Shown: positions 35,902-48,509 of the stretch, piece after piece | Numbering within the stretch: the stretch's first letter is position 1 | How the letters are laid out: each line of letters begins with the position of its first letter | NCBI GenBank assembly: GCA_964023275.1 | Contig: OZ029916.1 | Coordinates: 10,181,107 to 10,245,106 of the forward strand | Length of the DNA stretch: 64,000 bases | Source: Norana najaformis | Taxonomy: Eukaryota; Annelida; Clitellata; Crassiclitellata; Hormogastridae | Direction of reading: 5' to 3' | Made by a program: the position numbers and the translations under genes | The notes under the pieces: generated by a model | Seen by the model: only the letters and a program-made list of their open reading frames with translations | The model's database searches: none | What the model was told of the DNA's origin: nothing

Positions 35902-36185
35902 GCAGACATTTATAACGCGCGCAATTCACAACAGCCTCAAAAGCGCGTGCAACGACCTTAAAAAAGTCCTACCGAGTAATATTGAGTAATTTCATGGTTT
36001 ATAGATCGATAGGAATGCACAGAAATCTAGGCAGACCTATTAAACATGTAAGTTTAAGCTTGTTATTGGAATAGTTGATATCAATGACAGAGAGATTCAG
36101 TCTGAGAAAAATTTCTGATATTTAGGCCTAGTGTCTTGGAGTTGGAAAGTTTGCTAAGATATGAAAGACAACGAATGAAGCGGAT

Positions 36186-36239
36186 GATGACAAAGATGAC
36201 AAAGATGACAAAGATGACAAAGATGCCAAAGATGACAAA
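36186..36239 (+). repeat. 9-bp tandem repeat, 6 copies
   Basis: The unit is GATGACAAA, with one copy reading GATGCCAAA. It abuts the LINE fragment at 36250. Confidence 0.92.
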
Positions 36240-36249
36240 GACACTTAAA

Positions 36250-36610
36250 CGGAGCTAAAGGAAGGAAGCAGACTTCTGTACAGAGCTGAAATTTGGCCGA
36301 TGACGGTGACAAACTGAAAACTCTTGAGGCAGCACACAGCAGATTGGTGGAAATAATCCTTCACATATAACAGCGTGATAAATATCAAAGAATTCGATAT
36401 TATCATCAGCCAAGTGGATGGTATGCTTGTAGAAGTACAGAAGAGCCAATTAAGTAATAAATTGCTTCCTTGAAGGAAGAAAGAGAGGAAAGCCGAGAAT
36501 TATATGGCCGGAGACCACCTCACCTAAGATGCTTGGGACGACGCAATAAAACTGGAGATGGAAAGAGATGGCTTGGAGATGCTACAGTTCCGCGCACGAA
36601 GGACTAGCAC
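36250..36610 (+). pseudogene. LINE RT C-terminal fragment (second lineage)
   Basis: Plus frame: LLYRAEIWPMTVTN, then KLLRQHTADWWK, then RGKPRIIWPETTS and, in another frame, DAWDDAIKLEMERDGLEM. This is the order 'LLYGAE.W..T....K.L...H.RW...I' and 'RGRPR..W' and 'W.....A.DR..WR' seen at the end of LINE ORFs of the I/Nimb/RTE-like type. Stops and frame changes show it is dead. It differs from the CR1/L2-type copies elsewhere in the window. Confidence 0.6.
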
Positions 36611-36619
36611 TAAATAAGT

Positions 36620-37275
36620 AATTTTTCACCAACTATGCATCCTACGCCCAAAAGTAATTTGATACTAGCGGTCGTTTGTTAATATTTAATCATGCTTTCG
36701 TTGTTTGTTGTACTCTGATCACAAGAGACCTACCTTGTCATCTGTCCACAGCTGAATTGCGGTTTGGTATGAAAAACATGCAACCGTTGTCTCCAGATTT
36801 CTGTCTAACTAGGCGCCTAACGCTGCTTGCCCTGTACGCTTTATATCTACAGCAAGAAATTGTAAAAATAGTACTGTTACGTGGTTTCAAGTACGCCTTC
36901 TTTACGATACGATGACCGTCAAAACTGAAATGTTCAATGTATTTTATAGTAATACATAATTTATGTGGTGCTTCTCTGCTCAGAAGAACAAATTCAATGC
37001 GATCGAGTTATTTCGATCTACTTTCTTGATCACAGATCGAAAAGTATCGTGCAAAATTCGCAGTAAAACTGGCAGAGAAAAGACAATACCAGTTCAGATA
37101 ATTTAACTTAAGGCCGGAATGCATGTGTTGCATCGCGCTGCAAAAATATCTCAAACGCAGATACAAAATATTGGCCGATCGACGGTATATCTCTCAATCT
37201 CTGGTCCGGTCCGGTCTGGTCTTGGAACGGTCATCAGAGAATGATATCATCCAGTCCGTCATGCAGAGGAGTCCC
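36620..37275. other. Gene-free stretch
   Basis: Nothing recognised. Confidence 0.45.
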
Positions 37276-37283
37276 CTACCGTA

Positions 37284-37350
37284 CGACCGACCGACCGACC
37301 GACCGACGGACGGACCGATGCAGCAGGGGCCGTCGACGGACGGACGGACA
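37284..37350. repeat. CGAC/GGAC tetranucleotide tract
   Basis: ACCGACCGACCGACCGACGG and GACGGACGGACGGAC. GC-rich and low-complexity. Confidence 0.9.
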
Positions 37351-37459
37351 AGCATGCGACGACGAGTGCAGGGCCTGATGTCGTCGTAATCAGTTAGGCC
37401 TACACTGACTTCGAGCCATGCGATCGATAGCCATGCACACTGCACACGCAGTCAGTTGA

Positions 37460-38470
37460 CAGCCACAACAAGCCTCCGATATCGTCTAATGGCACACATA
37501 CATACACGTGTAATATGTGCATCACTGTATACATGCAAATTAAGGGGAAGCCGGACAAGATGAAACTTGTTGACATAAGAGATCGCTTGCCCGATAAATA
37601 GGCACCACGACTCGTTAGAAGTTACCTGAATATGGATAACAAAAAATGCTATAAAATGGATTGAGACGAGGTACGAAACTGCCGTACATGAATAGAAATC
37701 CTTAGAAGAAGAAAGAGTTAAGGTCTATTAAACAAGAGCAATAAAAACAATACCAGTTCAAAAAAATACCAGTTTAGATAATTCAAAACGAGACAACAAG
37801 AAACATACACCACCTACATTCCGAAGCTTACTACAGTCGAAGAATAATCCGGTCTTATTCTTTCCAGCCAAACTCACTTACTTCCTGTTCAGTTCAACCT
37901 GATTCAATCGAATCCTAATTGATCCGATCCTATTCATTTCGTTCTAATCTATTAATTTTCTGACCCCGGCGTGAACAGAAGAAAAAAAATTACAAAATGC
38001 GAGTTCGGATAAGTCACGATCAACTATGACCTTGGAATTAGAATTATAATATGAGTAGCTGAGAATCATACCCGCGTTTTGGCATGACTACCGCTCGTAT
38101 ATTATGAGGCGTTTGACCATGAGGTGATCTAAAAATACAAAATGACTGTGAACTCGCCGTTTGTCGTTCGTTGCTTGCTGACCCATTTTCACCCAAGTCA
38201 ACAGAATCGGCTAATTCCGAACTTCATCGCTAGTCTTCAATCACAGGCGACTTGAATGGAGTCCAACTCACTCGCAGCTGGACTCTCTCACGCGAGCCTC
38301 TCTGTCCGCGCGTTGACCCATCCTTCATAAATCCTCCGCTCCCGTGCGGGCACCTTCCAGGTCTTGCTGCGAAAAGAGAGACACTGAAAAGACAGATGTG
38401 GAAAAACAAGGTATCGAAACAGACAAACACAGTGTCACCGACAGTTCCAGAGGCAAAGAATCAAGAAAGA
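37460..38470. other. Gene-free stretch
   Basis: Nothing recognised. Confidence 0.45.
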
Positions 38471-38471
38471 T

Positions 38472-38608
38472 ACAATAGACAGACAGACAGAAAGATAGAC
38501 AGACGGACGGACGGACGGAAGGTCGGATCAGACAGACATACATACATACATACATACATACACACATGCATACATATAGACAGACGGACAGACAGATGGA
38601 CGGATCAG
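38472..38608. repeat. GACA / GGAC / CATA tetranucleotide tract
   Basis: GACAGACAGACAGAAAGATA, then GGACGGACGGACGG, then CATACATACATACATACA, then GACAGACGGACAGACAG. A compound microsatellite. Confidence 0.93.
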
Positions 38609-39060
38609 ACACTGTTCTTCATGTCTTAGGCCGGCCTATGTTGAGAGAACTGTCATTTGCAGGAGATCGGTTTTGTTTTTCTTGACCACAGGAAATATTT
38701 GGTCGAGCTATCGTTCTGTTCAGCCCGGATGTAATTCTAACCGAAACTGAGGACAAACTGCTGTCCATTAATGATTGCATGTCTCCCTCGGTCTGTCGTC
38801 TGTCTTTGCCTTATGACACCAAACTGCACATCGACCAAACATGTGGCTATATTTTGGGGCACCATCAAAGCGATGCTTCATCTGATAGATACCATAATAC
38901 CGATGCTACGGAAGTTGTTCGATTAGAAAACAGTAGAAGATGGCATGGATGAATATTACCATTTAATCAGGCTTTGTATATGCAGACTGCGAATTCCATC
39001 GACAAAGTCTGCAGCTTCTCCTGTTTCTTTACGGCTGTGGAAATGAAAGCATCGAGAATC

Positions 39061-41830
39061 TATTCTAATATATTCTAATTTTAATGACTTCTATAGCGCC
39101 GTTATCACAATGCCAAGGGCATCAGCGGATGGTTGCTTGAAGTTAAATTGTAATCAAAATTATAATCCATTGGAAATGCCAGGTGGAATTCCAATAGCTC
39201 AAAGAAACCAGAAGTTATGCTACGGTGGATAAGCAAGTTGAAACAGATGAGTCTTGGGTGTAGGCCTAAATGGCAGCATAGAACTGACAGAACGAACAGA
39301 ACTTGTCCTTCCAAAGCAGTGGAACAGCCACAAAAACGCTCAAGAACCTAACACTGTCCTGATACGAGGCTCAAGAGACATACTGTACATTGTACCAGCG
39401 CAATATTTGTTGGTATAACAGTTGAGCATGGAACAGAGATAGGTTACCTGATTTAAATGTAGTACTTTGTGAACTTTAAGATAGATTTTAAACTGATTCT
39501 TTGCTCAATGGGCAACCAGTATAACGATTGCAATATTGGTGTAATATGTTGATATTTAGGCATTTTTATTATGGCTGTAGCCAAAACGTTTTGAACCATC
39601 TGTAGTTTGTGCAGTTCGATATCAGTAATGCCAAAAAGAAGTGAGTTACATTAGTCAGGTCTGATGGAAATCAATGCATTAGTTAGTGGGATTAAGACAG
39701 TATGAGGCAAAAGAGATTTGGTTCTACGAAAGTCCCCTATTCAAAACTGAGCTGATTTGCATGTGGCTCCAATATGATTAGAAAATAACATAATGCAGTC
39801 AAGTAATAAGCCTAGACTGCGTGCACATTCAATTCGATTGACAAGCAAGCCACCCAACTGAATAAAATTTACAGAATTGTTGGCTTGTGTCTAGAAGAAG
39901 GAATTCAGTTTTTGAAAGATTCAGAAGAAGTTTATTACTAGCCATCGAAGACTGGACATCATCAAAACTGAAGAATTGCTTTGGAGAACATGATTAGACA
40001 TGCAACCGACGAATGAGAAAAATATCTGAGTATCATCAATGTATAGGGCTAAGTGGTAGTCAAGAGAGTTGTCACTAAGTAGCGAGCCTAGCGGAGTCGT
40101 ATATATTGTAGTCAGGAGCGGGCCCAGTGCAAAACCTTGTGAAACGGCATAGTTTAAGATAACAGGCACAGAAGTGAGTTGGTTGAATAGAACTGGCTGA
40201 GTACGAGGGTTCAGGTAAGACGCGGACCAATGGAGAGCGGGACCAGAAAGACCAAACCAGTGTTCGAGGCGGTGAAGGATTAGGCCATGATAAAAAGCGG
40301 CAGATAAGTGAGAATGGAGAATGAGAGCCATTGCTGTTTCTTGATCTATGAAATTGATTAAGTGTTTGTGAACGGTAAGTGGTGGAAAGAGCAGAGATAG
40401 GGCGACAGCTTAAAAATACATCAGAAGGGATAGAGAGCTTTAAAGAAGAGGGTAAACTATGGAATGAGAGAAAAAACTGGCGGAGAAGTAGCCTTCAGCC
40501 AGAGAGATGTTGACTTTGGATGTGATGATTGGGCCCAAGATATTCAAGCATTCTTTCAAAAGGGCGGTAGAAATGAGGTCCAAGGCACATTATTTATCAG
40601 AGAATGAGCAAACGAGAATAAGACCCTCAATCAAGTTTATTGGTTTGAGTAAGCTGAGAACTGGTGGTGGATGAGATTTAGAGTATGAAAGGCACATTTA
40701 AGATGAGAGAACGTTATAAAAGTCGAGTCTTATGGTCGAGATCTTGTCAGAGGAGAAGCGCAAGAACCTGTCAGCAACGGAAGAGTGCGATGAAGAGCTC
40801 CGTGTTATATTGCATTTGTCACGGAGTAGGATTCTGTAAACCCCCCCACCCCCGCAATAACAACTTAGGATAATAGGAGAAACAGAGACCAAACGAGACT
40901 AGTACGTGTAGTTGGATTTCAGAGCTGAGACAAGTTTACCGCATTATGCTGGCGCCTAAATTTGAGGAGATGAAATGGTAAATGGGAGCGTCGCCAACAC
41001 CTGTCAAGTCCGCTGTGCAGCCTCCTAGCAGCGGCAATGTCTGAGTTGTATCAGGGCTGAAAAGGGCGGAGAAGGGCGAGCTGCAACCGCCTTAGATTAT
41101 CAAGACTATCAAATGACTGTGGATTTGGTATGGATAAAGTTTCAAGCATAATTTAAGAAGACAGGCAACGCTGCCATCAAGTTTATTCAGCTGATGTTCA
41201 CTTAGGAGAAAATGGACGGAGGAATCAAGTTCCAAATAAAGAAAGGAGGAATCAAGTTCCAAATAAAGAAATGAGGAATCAAGTTCCAAATAAAAAATGA
41301 GGAATCAAGTTCCAAATAAAGAAAGGCGTGTCAGGTTGTTGGAGCCAAGTTCTGTTGAGAGTGTAAATATCTACCAGTTTATCCGAGATGTAATTCTGAA
41401 AATTATTTCGGACAGAATGGCTATTAAGTTGGCAGAAATTAATAGTTTCCAAATTATGAGGACAAGTGCTTAGCTTAACATCACCAGAAAGAAGCAACAG
41501 AAGGTAAACTAGCAACATGTAATTCCGCTTTGCTTTCGACCCAGGTGTAGAACTGGAGAAGCGGGAGAATGGTCATCGAGACAGGAAAAGCTTGCCGGTG
41601 TGTAAAACATGGCCGATTGGATGAGGTAAAAGGAGTAGGCTTCAGAAACATGTTGAAATAAAATAAAGGCATTAGTTCCAATAACGACATTAGGTGATGG
41701 CTGGGTAGACCGAGAAAGTATGTGCGAAAGTGAACACTATAATAATGACTGAGGATTGAGGACATATATATGAAAGTTAACAGAATAATGAGAATCGCAG
41801 CAGATGATGTGTGTAGCATCGTGCTAGATT
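39061..41830 (-). pseudogene. Longest CR1/L2-type LINE relic: endonuclease start, RT, C-terminus (family B LINE)
   Basis: Minus-oriented. From its 5' side, the frame at 41518-41279 reads LLLLSGDVKLSTCPHNLETI, NFCQLNSHSVRN and LNRTWLQ. This is the start of an APE-type endonuclease ('LLLSGDIE.NPGP', 'LN.RS..NK', 'ETWL'). The frame at 40331-39921 carries the RT core: LHRLEHWFGLSG, SSYL-like SASYLNPRTQPVLFNQLTSV, then GFALGPLL and YIDDTQIF in place of the canonical YADDTQ. The C-terminus and 3'UTR (39535-39061) match 35153-35625. Only about 1 kb separates the endonuclease start from the RT, shorter than usual, so an internal deletion is likely. Several stops and frameshifts mean it is inactive. 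Confidence 0.85.
41220..41326 (-). repeat. 27-bp tandem repeat, 4 copies, inside the LINE
   Basis: AGGAATCAAGTTCCAAATAA units start at 41220, 41247, 41274 and 41300 (27, 27 and 26 bp). On the minus strand they read LDSSFLYLE repeats in the decayed endonuclease region. The repeats are more alike than the surrounding LINE is to its homologues, so they expanded after insertion. Confidence 0.93.
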
Positions 41831-41999
41831 TTTATCTGTACGAGAGACAACTAGCAGAGAAACAGATGGCTTACTGAAAAGCACAGAATGGCCAGTCTCA
41901 AAAACGCGAAATGTACAGCAAGTTTAAAGACTGAGCCGACTGTATAGTCTACAGGAGAGACGAGTCAAGAATCTTCAGCTTATGGACCGACTCATAAAA

Positions 42000-42475
42000 C
42001 AATGCTTAACATTTCACAAAAACATTAACGTTCCGTTAACGTTTTTGTAGACGTGTTTTTCAACGTAATAAAAACGGATAATACAACGCCTAATCAACGT
42101 TCCACACAAACTTTGGACCAAGCATTACAATAACGGTATGAAAAACCCAAAATTACGTTAAATTATCGTTAGTGTAAATTAACTGTTACTTAAATTAACT
42201 GTAAATTAACGTTGCTGTTAAATTAACGTTTCGTTAACGTTTTTATAGACGTGTTTTTCAACGTATTAAAACTAATAAAACAACTTTAATCAACGTTTTA
42301 CACAATTGTTACGTCAACCGTTGCGCTGCCCTTAAAATAACGCCAGAACAACGTTTCACTATCGTTACCGTAACTTTTTAAACTGTTCAATGTAAGCCTC
42401 TAAGCGTTATTCAACGTTATTGCTTAACGTTTTATGCAAACGTTAGATCAATGTGTTCGTAAACCATATTCCAGC
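42000..42475. mobile_element. AACGTT-rich block with internal ~200-bp duplication
   Basis: About eleven AACGTT hexamers (often TTAACGTTAA-like) occur in about 470 bp. The block around 42033 (GTTAACGTTTTTGTAGACGT, then GTTTTTCAACGTAATAAAAA) is repeated at about 42233 with few changes. There is no coding potential. The appearance (AT-rich, palindromic motif dense, internally duplicated, sharply bounded) suggests a non-autonomous DNA transposon or satellite monomers, but no terminal inverted repeats or target duplication were established. Confidence 0.5.
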
Positions 42476-42518
42476 GTTCCACTATCTCCTGTGTACTGCT
42501 TGGGTAGCAGTTTAATAT

Positions 42519-42710
42519 TGTGGGGCACAGTAACACATTTGATAGAGCGCTCGGCTTGTAACGGGGAGCGTAGGGGTTCGAGCCTCTTCTGAGAAGGCTA
42601 CTGTGTAGGGGCCTTGAGCAAGTCCTTCACTCACAGGTGCTTGGCGCTATCGATTGATGCTAAGTCATTAGATAGTGGCGTATAATAAATGCAGAAATTA
42701 ATCAAAATCA
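42519..42710 (+). mobile_element. tRNA-derived SINE
   Basis: The head contains TTTGATAGAGCGCTCGGCTT (A-box region) and AGGGGTTCGAGCCTC (B box GGTTCGAGCC, matching GGTTCGANNCC). The body has GGCCTTGAGCAAGTCCTTCA, like the conserved central domain of several metazoan SINE superfamilies (from memory). The 3' end is ATAATAAATGCAGAAATTAA. The acceptor stem does not pair, so it is not a functional tRNA gene. Confidence 0.65.
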
Positions 42711-43081
42711 TCGAGTGATATAACGACAGGCAAAACAGCCAAAGAAATCCTAAATGAAGCCGAAGTCACGAACTACATACAGGTAAACGTTAACAAAACA
42801 TTGCGCAAGATATCTATACATGGTGCACAGGTATATAGGACGTCTTTATGTGTCCATAGATGGCAGTATTAGTTCAGGTGCGCTGTGGTAATTCTCTGCA
42901 TGGTGTAAGTGGTTTATAGGAGTGTCCTAATGATGGTCCAGGAATCGACTACGAGCGCTAGAAGAAGTCAGGAATCAGTTGCTGCCGCAAGGACAGCAGG
43001 AAATTAACGCCGTAGGTAGCTGTGGCTGCGAATAATCATCATTACGAGAGGCTTAACATGATGCTCCTCACTACTGGCTTC

Positions 43082-43142
43082 ATCGTCTTCGTCGTCGTCG
43101 TAATCATCATCATCATTATCATCATCATCATCATCAACATCG
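43082..43142. repeat. GTC/ATC trinucleotide tract
   Basis: GTCGTCGTCGTAATCATCAT followed by ATCATCATCATCATC. Confidence 0.92.
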
Positions 43143-43159
43143 TCACAATCAAATACAAC

Positions 43160-43620
43160 ATGCCTCATTGCCGGCTAACTCGCCAGGTCCCACCGGCCCA
43201 TATCGTTCCCCCGCCCAGAAGCCAGGTCTATCGCCTCCGGCCCGACAGCCGGCCATCACCCCAGAAACCAGGCCAACACCTATGCCAGACTTTTATCGCC
43301 CCATCCCAGCGCCAGGCCAAGGACCCCTAGAGATTCCAATTATCTAGTCCTCTTTGGCCGGGCTCACCCCTCACGTCCACCACGTGATGCCATATGTGAG
43401 GCATAGAACTCCGTCAACCCCTACAATGCCTCCCAACACCAATCCCTAACACGGGTCTGTCCCGTCACACAAGCTTGCGGTCTGGACCCCTGCCCTCTCG
43501 GGACACAGATCCAGGGGCTGGGGGTCACGCCAGTCGGCTTGGGTCCACCGCCCGAGCGCCTCCCAACAACAGCTCGGGGTGGCGTCCCTCTTCTCGGCAT
43601 CACTTCCACTTTCTGACTCC
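43160..43620. other. C-rich compositional island, no gene recognised
   Basis: About 460 bp conspicuously richer in C than its surroundings, with repeated CCAGGCC and CCGGCC-like motifs. It is followed by sequence containing two AATAAA signals (about 43669 and 43691). The combination could be the end of a retroelement or a small expressed exon. No protein family was recognised on either strand. Confidence 0.35.
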
Positions 43621-43739
43621 AAAAGAAGATTTTGCTAGCCGAACATGACCCAAACACTGAATACTGAATAAACATCTGAACTGGTGCCTCAATAAAGACA
43701 AGAGCTCTCAAGACAATTTCGTACCTGAACTTGCTATTT

Positions 43740-44330
43740 ATTGACTTACCAGTTACTACTTTGTTACAGTAAACTAATGTCTTACTAAACTACAAACTTT
43801 GCTGAGTCCGTATAGTTATTCTTGTTTGTGCGCCATAAGGATGCATAATGTAGTAGGCCCTATAGTGGTGTAATCAGAAATCTCTTATCGACTTGAGCAG
43901 CACCTAAATAGTGTTCAATTTGGCTGAAATTTTCACCATGGTATTTTTTATAAATACATTGAACGGCATGTTCCAACATTGAACTTAAATTTTTTGAGCC
44001 ATCGTAATAGGCATTCTCTTTACTGAAAGACATTATGTTAGATACGCATATTGATATATATATATATACACACTGATTAATCATGATTCGATGACATATT
44101 TGACGTGAAGCAGCTATATAAAGCAATTACGACTGCATAAAGGAGAGCGGGAAAAAGATTTTGTAGCGGTGATCTGTCATGTGATAAGTTGATGATATGA
44201 GTTTAAATTATCGTTTTAAATTCGTACATAAAGACATTGTATGGTGGTGAATAAAGTACTGTTGTAATTGAACTCTCGTATTCTTGATTATATATATATG
44301 CGAAAATTAAAGAATGTGTGTCTTTCATCG
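43740..44330. other. Gene-free stretch
   Basis: Nothing recognised. Around 44339-44395 a GTTCGAAGCCC motif hints at SINE debris. Confidence 0.4.
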
Positions 44331-44575
44331 AGAGAACGTTAAGTTACAAATCGGGAGAGTCGAGAGTTCGAAGCCCGACTTCGAAAGATCGTCGACAATA
44401 ATACGAAGTGAACCTTTAATAATTCATGTGCAGTGGTGTTGATAGTGCGACCATAATCACAAAATAGTTTCGTCATCATAATCCTAATCGTCATAACCAT
44501 AGTCATCATCATCACTGCGTCATATATTCTGTGTTTTTGACCTCTTGGTCTTGCGCTCCCTTGCAGCGACTCAAT

Positions 44576-45020
44576 GGAATCGTAATCGTAATCTGGAAAA
44601 TTTCTAAAGCGCTGCTGCAAAGCTAGCGCTGAGCACCAGCTTATTCGCGACCGCTGCATCAAGTCAGAGGGGTTGTCCAAAGATGCCTTCGGAAGAAAGA
44701 AGTCCGGCTGCCAGAAGAAGGAAGGGGCAGAGAAGCTGTTACGGTGGGTTGTGCTTAGGTTGCGAGAAATGGGAAGACGGGGGATTGGATGGATCAGAGT
44801 AGGCTAAGTCTGCAAGATTTATTGAAAAGGTGGGATCTTAGTTTTGAATGGAATACTTGAGGAGTATTAGGGGCTTCAGACAAATGATGATGTGTGAACA
44901 ACAGAAGGGACAGAGGAACAGAGAATTTGCGAAATTCAGGAGGACGATCGTTCCAGAGTCGAGGTGCAGTATGGTATAAAGATCAGCGAGAAAACTTAAG
45001 ATGAGTAGTTAAAGGGGAGG
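44576..45020 (-). pseudogene. Family-A-related LINE 3' end (subfamily A2)
   Basis: On the plus strand it starts CGTAATCGTAATCTGGAAAA (the reverse complement of an ATTACG tail), then GCGCTGAGCACCAGCTTATT, then TCAGAGGGGTTGTCCAAAGA. Minus-strand reading gives a TAPRLWND-like block near 44950, matching 'APRLWN.LP' of LINE RT C-termini. It closely matches 62516-62970. Confidence 0.7.
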
Positions 45021-45059
45021 AGAAGAGTGAGGTAAGAGGAGGTAATCATGAACTTACTG

Positions 45060-46960
45060 CAAGTTCGAACTGTCTAACTAGAAGCAGTTCATGATTATCT
45101 TGCGTCTAATCTGAAAATCTATTTGATACCCACGTTAAGCGCCTTTTGCAAGGAGGCCAGGATCACTCCTAAAATCACCCTTTATATCATTTTTTCAATC
45201 ATTAGAAGAGAATTTCGTGCTGAATGTTAACCTAATTGAAAAAGTCCAATACGTAACCTGAAATCGACAAGTGACCCGACGTCGACTGACTGATGACGGC
45301 ATCTACACTTTGGTCACCACCTTAACTGACCATCCACAATCAGTGACCTAAACCTCTGAGGCTTTGAAAGCCTCCCGCCCACCCTACCGCATCTGCAGAG
45401 ATGACCGCGGAGTTTCCCTGATATTTGCATCGACCCACTGCGGGCGTCCAAATAGGAGTTTCAATTGTGGTATGGCCACATTCAGTGAAAAAGACCATAG
45501 GTCATTTAAACCTATGTATATATACAGTACGCAAACACGCATATATTATAAACGAATATTATATATGTCACGTATATATATATATAGGCCATCTCTATTT
45601 ATATCTTATTTACTCACTATTCTGATAATAGACATTTATGGCGGTTGTAATTTGAAATAAGACCAGGCACATTCAAATATTCTATTATCTGTTGTACACA
45701 TAAATATGTACATGTTGTAGAGACAGACAGGGGGAGACATAAGCACAGACAAGTGAGCAGACGTGGACATACATAGGGTTAGGCAGAGAAAGGAAGACCG
45801 ACTTAAAAAGACTGCATTAAACGCCTGCAACAAAGCTCCAACACGTTTTTGTTTTACTATTTTATGTTGCCTAGAAATATAATATGGCGCAATAAAACAT
45901 TCATTGTGTATTCATTCGACGCTTTGACGCGCGCCTCTGTGTAGGTTAATCTGCTGTATACGGAGTGAAAAGCCCCGCGTGGGGGTCCAGTCCTTTATTC
46001 ATTTCTCACACGGTCAATGGCGGCGCCACTGTGATTGACAGCTGCGCAAAGGTGCGCGATTCTATTAATAGATCCATAAATAAACGCATACAGGGCGCGT
46101 TACCACAACGCTTCTCTGTCTTGGTGTTGTTTTGTGGCTCCGACTATATTCCGTTATGTAATTTTTAACTAACTCTGGTCACAAACAGCAAGAGGGTGGT
46201 ATTTGGACAACAATATAGATAGATGTGGGTATCCGCGGTCTTAGCTGTCAAGGCCCACCCCATAGTTTTGAAAGATTGGCCGTGTAATTCGTCGACGCTA
46301 AGATACCGATTGAGTGACGTATTGACGACCGCTTTGACCAGACCTGTCATCGAGTCTTTTAATAATTGTTAGCAGTTGACAGACGCTGAAGCCCGGTTGC
46401 CTTGGAGACGCTCGTTTCATTATACAAGCCCTGATATTCGTGGACCTTCTGCTACGTAATAATTGTCTCTTTCGCCGTTAATTTTTACCCAATTTTGGAC
46501 CACTTGCGTATAGCATAGGTAACGGATAAACTGCACGGAGTTGAAGAAGAATCCGTACCGTGTAGGCCTATTACAATTCTATAACGCCTGTGAAATAATG
46601 CACGATACATCAATCAATGGCCGCTGCTTGTCCAATTTCATGTCAATCACAAGAAGAAGAAGAAGAAAACAAGAAGACGAGATACCTCAAGCGCCAGTGG
46701 ATCCAGAAAGCAAATTTTGTTATTGTCCATCTGAGACTTGCTTACAGCTTGACTCCTTTAAACCCGAACTTCGCTTCCGACCCCATTCGGCCCCATTCGG
46801 CCCCATTCCCTTGAACCTCCTTCGTAAATTCTCAACCAACTCAAAACCTAACGTTGAGTAGCCTAAAATTAACTAGGATTCTACTGCACCATCTTTGTGA
46901 CATTTTTTCTTTTCCTTCAAGTGGCCTTCAATCGAAGGCTTTTATCGACTGCAGATTAAT
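45060..46960. other. Gene-free stretch
   Basis: No supported gene. It includes (TA)n near 45565 and three tandem GGCCCCATTC units at about 46780-46808. Confidence 0.45.
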
Positions 46961-47290
46961 CATAATATTCTGACTGGATGTTAAGGAGCATCAGGGATCC
47001 GAGTATAGGTTGAAAGAGAGTTGGCGCGCAGGTCGAATGGCCCGAGTAGTATTTAAGTTTAGAGGCACGGTTAGCATGACTGCAACGACATAAACCTTGA
47101 CGTCCATTCCACTCTTTTCGAGAGCGCCATGCCGGACTTAGTCCTGCGATGGAAATGTCTTCTCCCAGCCTCTTTTTCGGAGGAGAAGAAAGATGTCTAA
47201 TGAATTGAAATGACTGATGTCTTCTCCGTTCAAGGAGAAAGATGTCTAATGAATTTCTTTCAATGTGAAATGAGGTCAATGTCAGTTGTT
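46960..47290 (-). other. Unidentified 107-codon minus frame
   Basis: The frame 47279-46956 contains a nearby internal echo (AAGATGTCTAATGAATT at about 47190 and 47236). No domain recognised; likely repeat debris. Confidence 0.25.
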
Positions 47291-47504
47291 AGATTAGACT
47301 TAATAAAAATTCGAACCTCAAGATAATTCAATGATTCGCCTCTGAATACCTTTGGCGCTAGTTTTAGCCCTACAAGGTCGCAGCAGGAGACTGTCAACCG
47401 TCTGATCCGATTGTTAAGTATCGCTGGAAATTTCTACTGAAGATGTTCAGATGAATAAAAAAGAAGGGCAGTCCCTTATTTTGGTTGTCAATAAATCAAT
47501 AAAT

Positions 47505-47515
47505 CTCTCTCTATC

Positions 47516-47611
<96 letters not shown>
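47505..47611 (+). repeat. (CT)n microsatellite, about 100 bp
   Basis: A long, almost pure CT run, spuriously translated as SLSLSL and RERERE. Confidence 0.97.
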
Positions 47612-47614
<3 letters not shown>

Positions 47615-47639
47615 GCCATCCCGAGGAGTCATGGATATA

Positions 47640-48480
47640 AAGTGTTAGAGCCTTCATTTTCCCTATCGTCGGCGAATGAGGCGGATAATTAGTCCTCTCT
47701 CTTGCCGCCTGAGCTTCCCACACACAGTATGCCTAATTATAATTGCAATCACAGATTTATTTAGCGCCTTTTCAATAGGTATGCCTATTCATCAGAGACG
47801 CTCCTGACCTGACAACACAAAACAACGATCGGCCGAAGTGGTTTTCAATCGCTTACGGAGCAAAGGCAAAAAGACCAAAGGAGCTCATGTCATATGTTGC
47901 TAGGCAACCTGTAGACGATCATCCGAAATTGAAAATCGATCGGTGTTCGAACAGTAGACTCGCCCGATGTGTAGCGCTAACTCAAGAATAGATGCACAAT
48001 ATCGAGGATCTTTCTTAGATGTCAATGATCGGGCTTCATCCGCCGATTTGCCTGAATCATCATAACTCGAGTATAGAAACATAGTCCCTGATTTTTGAAT
48101 TTGTAATTAGACGAACAGTTCAATCGCAGCAACACTTTAAACGGCAAAGTGTCTAAACGCACTAAGCAATTAACGACTTTTGTAACTCAAAGTTTTCAAC
48201 CTAGCACAGGACAGATCAATGCTACAAATCTTCAGGCTCTCTCAACAGTACATTTGCGTCCGCTTATATAGGCCTTTTTCCGCCAAGACAGAAGACCGGC
48301 ATAAACTAGTTTAAACCAGCATACCGTTCTCTACAAGCTCAAATCTATCAACGACATTTGTAACACAACTTATACTATAAACTTTTCGCGCTGTCCTAAT
48401 AATGCATTTGCGATAGTATTTTATGGGCTATTTCCCGCCACGACAGCAGATCAGTTCAGACTGATCGTCCACGACTCATC
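47640..48480. other. Gene-free stretch
   Basis: Nothing recognised. Confidence 0.45.
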
Positions 48481-48509
48481 ACAACGTAAGCACTTCGTTT
48501 CCCGCGCCA

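Noticed and set aside
42533-42605. Functional tRNA gene
   Set aside because: A and B boxes are present, but the acceptor arms do not pair and a SINE-type body and tail follow.
47447-47648. RERERE and SLSLSL frames
   Set aside because: Translation of a (CT)n microsatellite.
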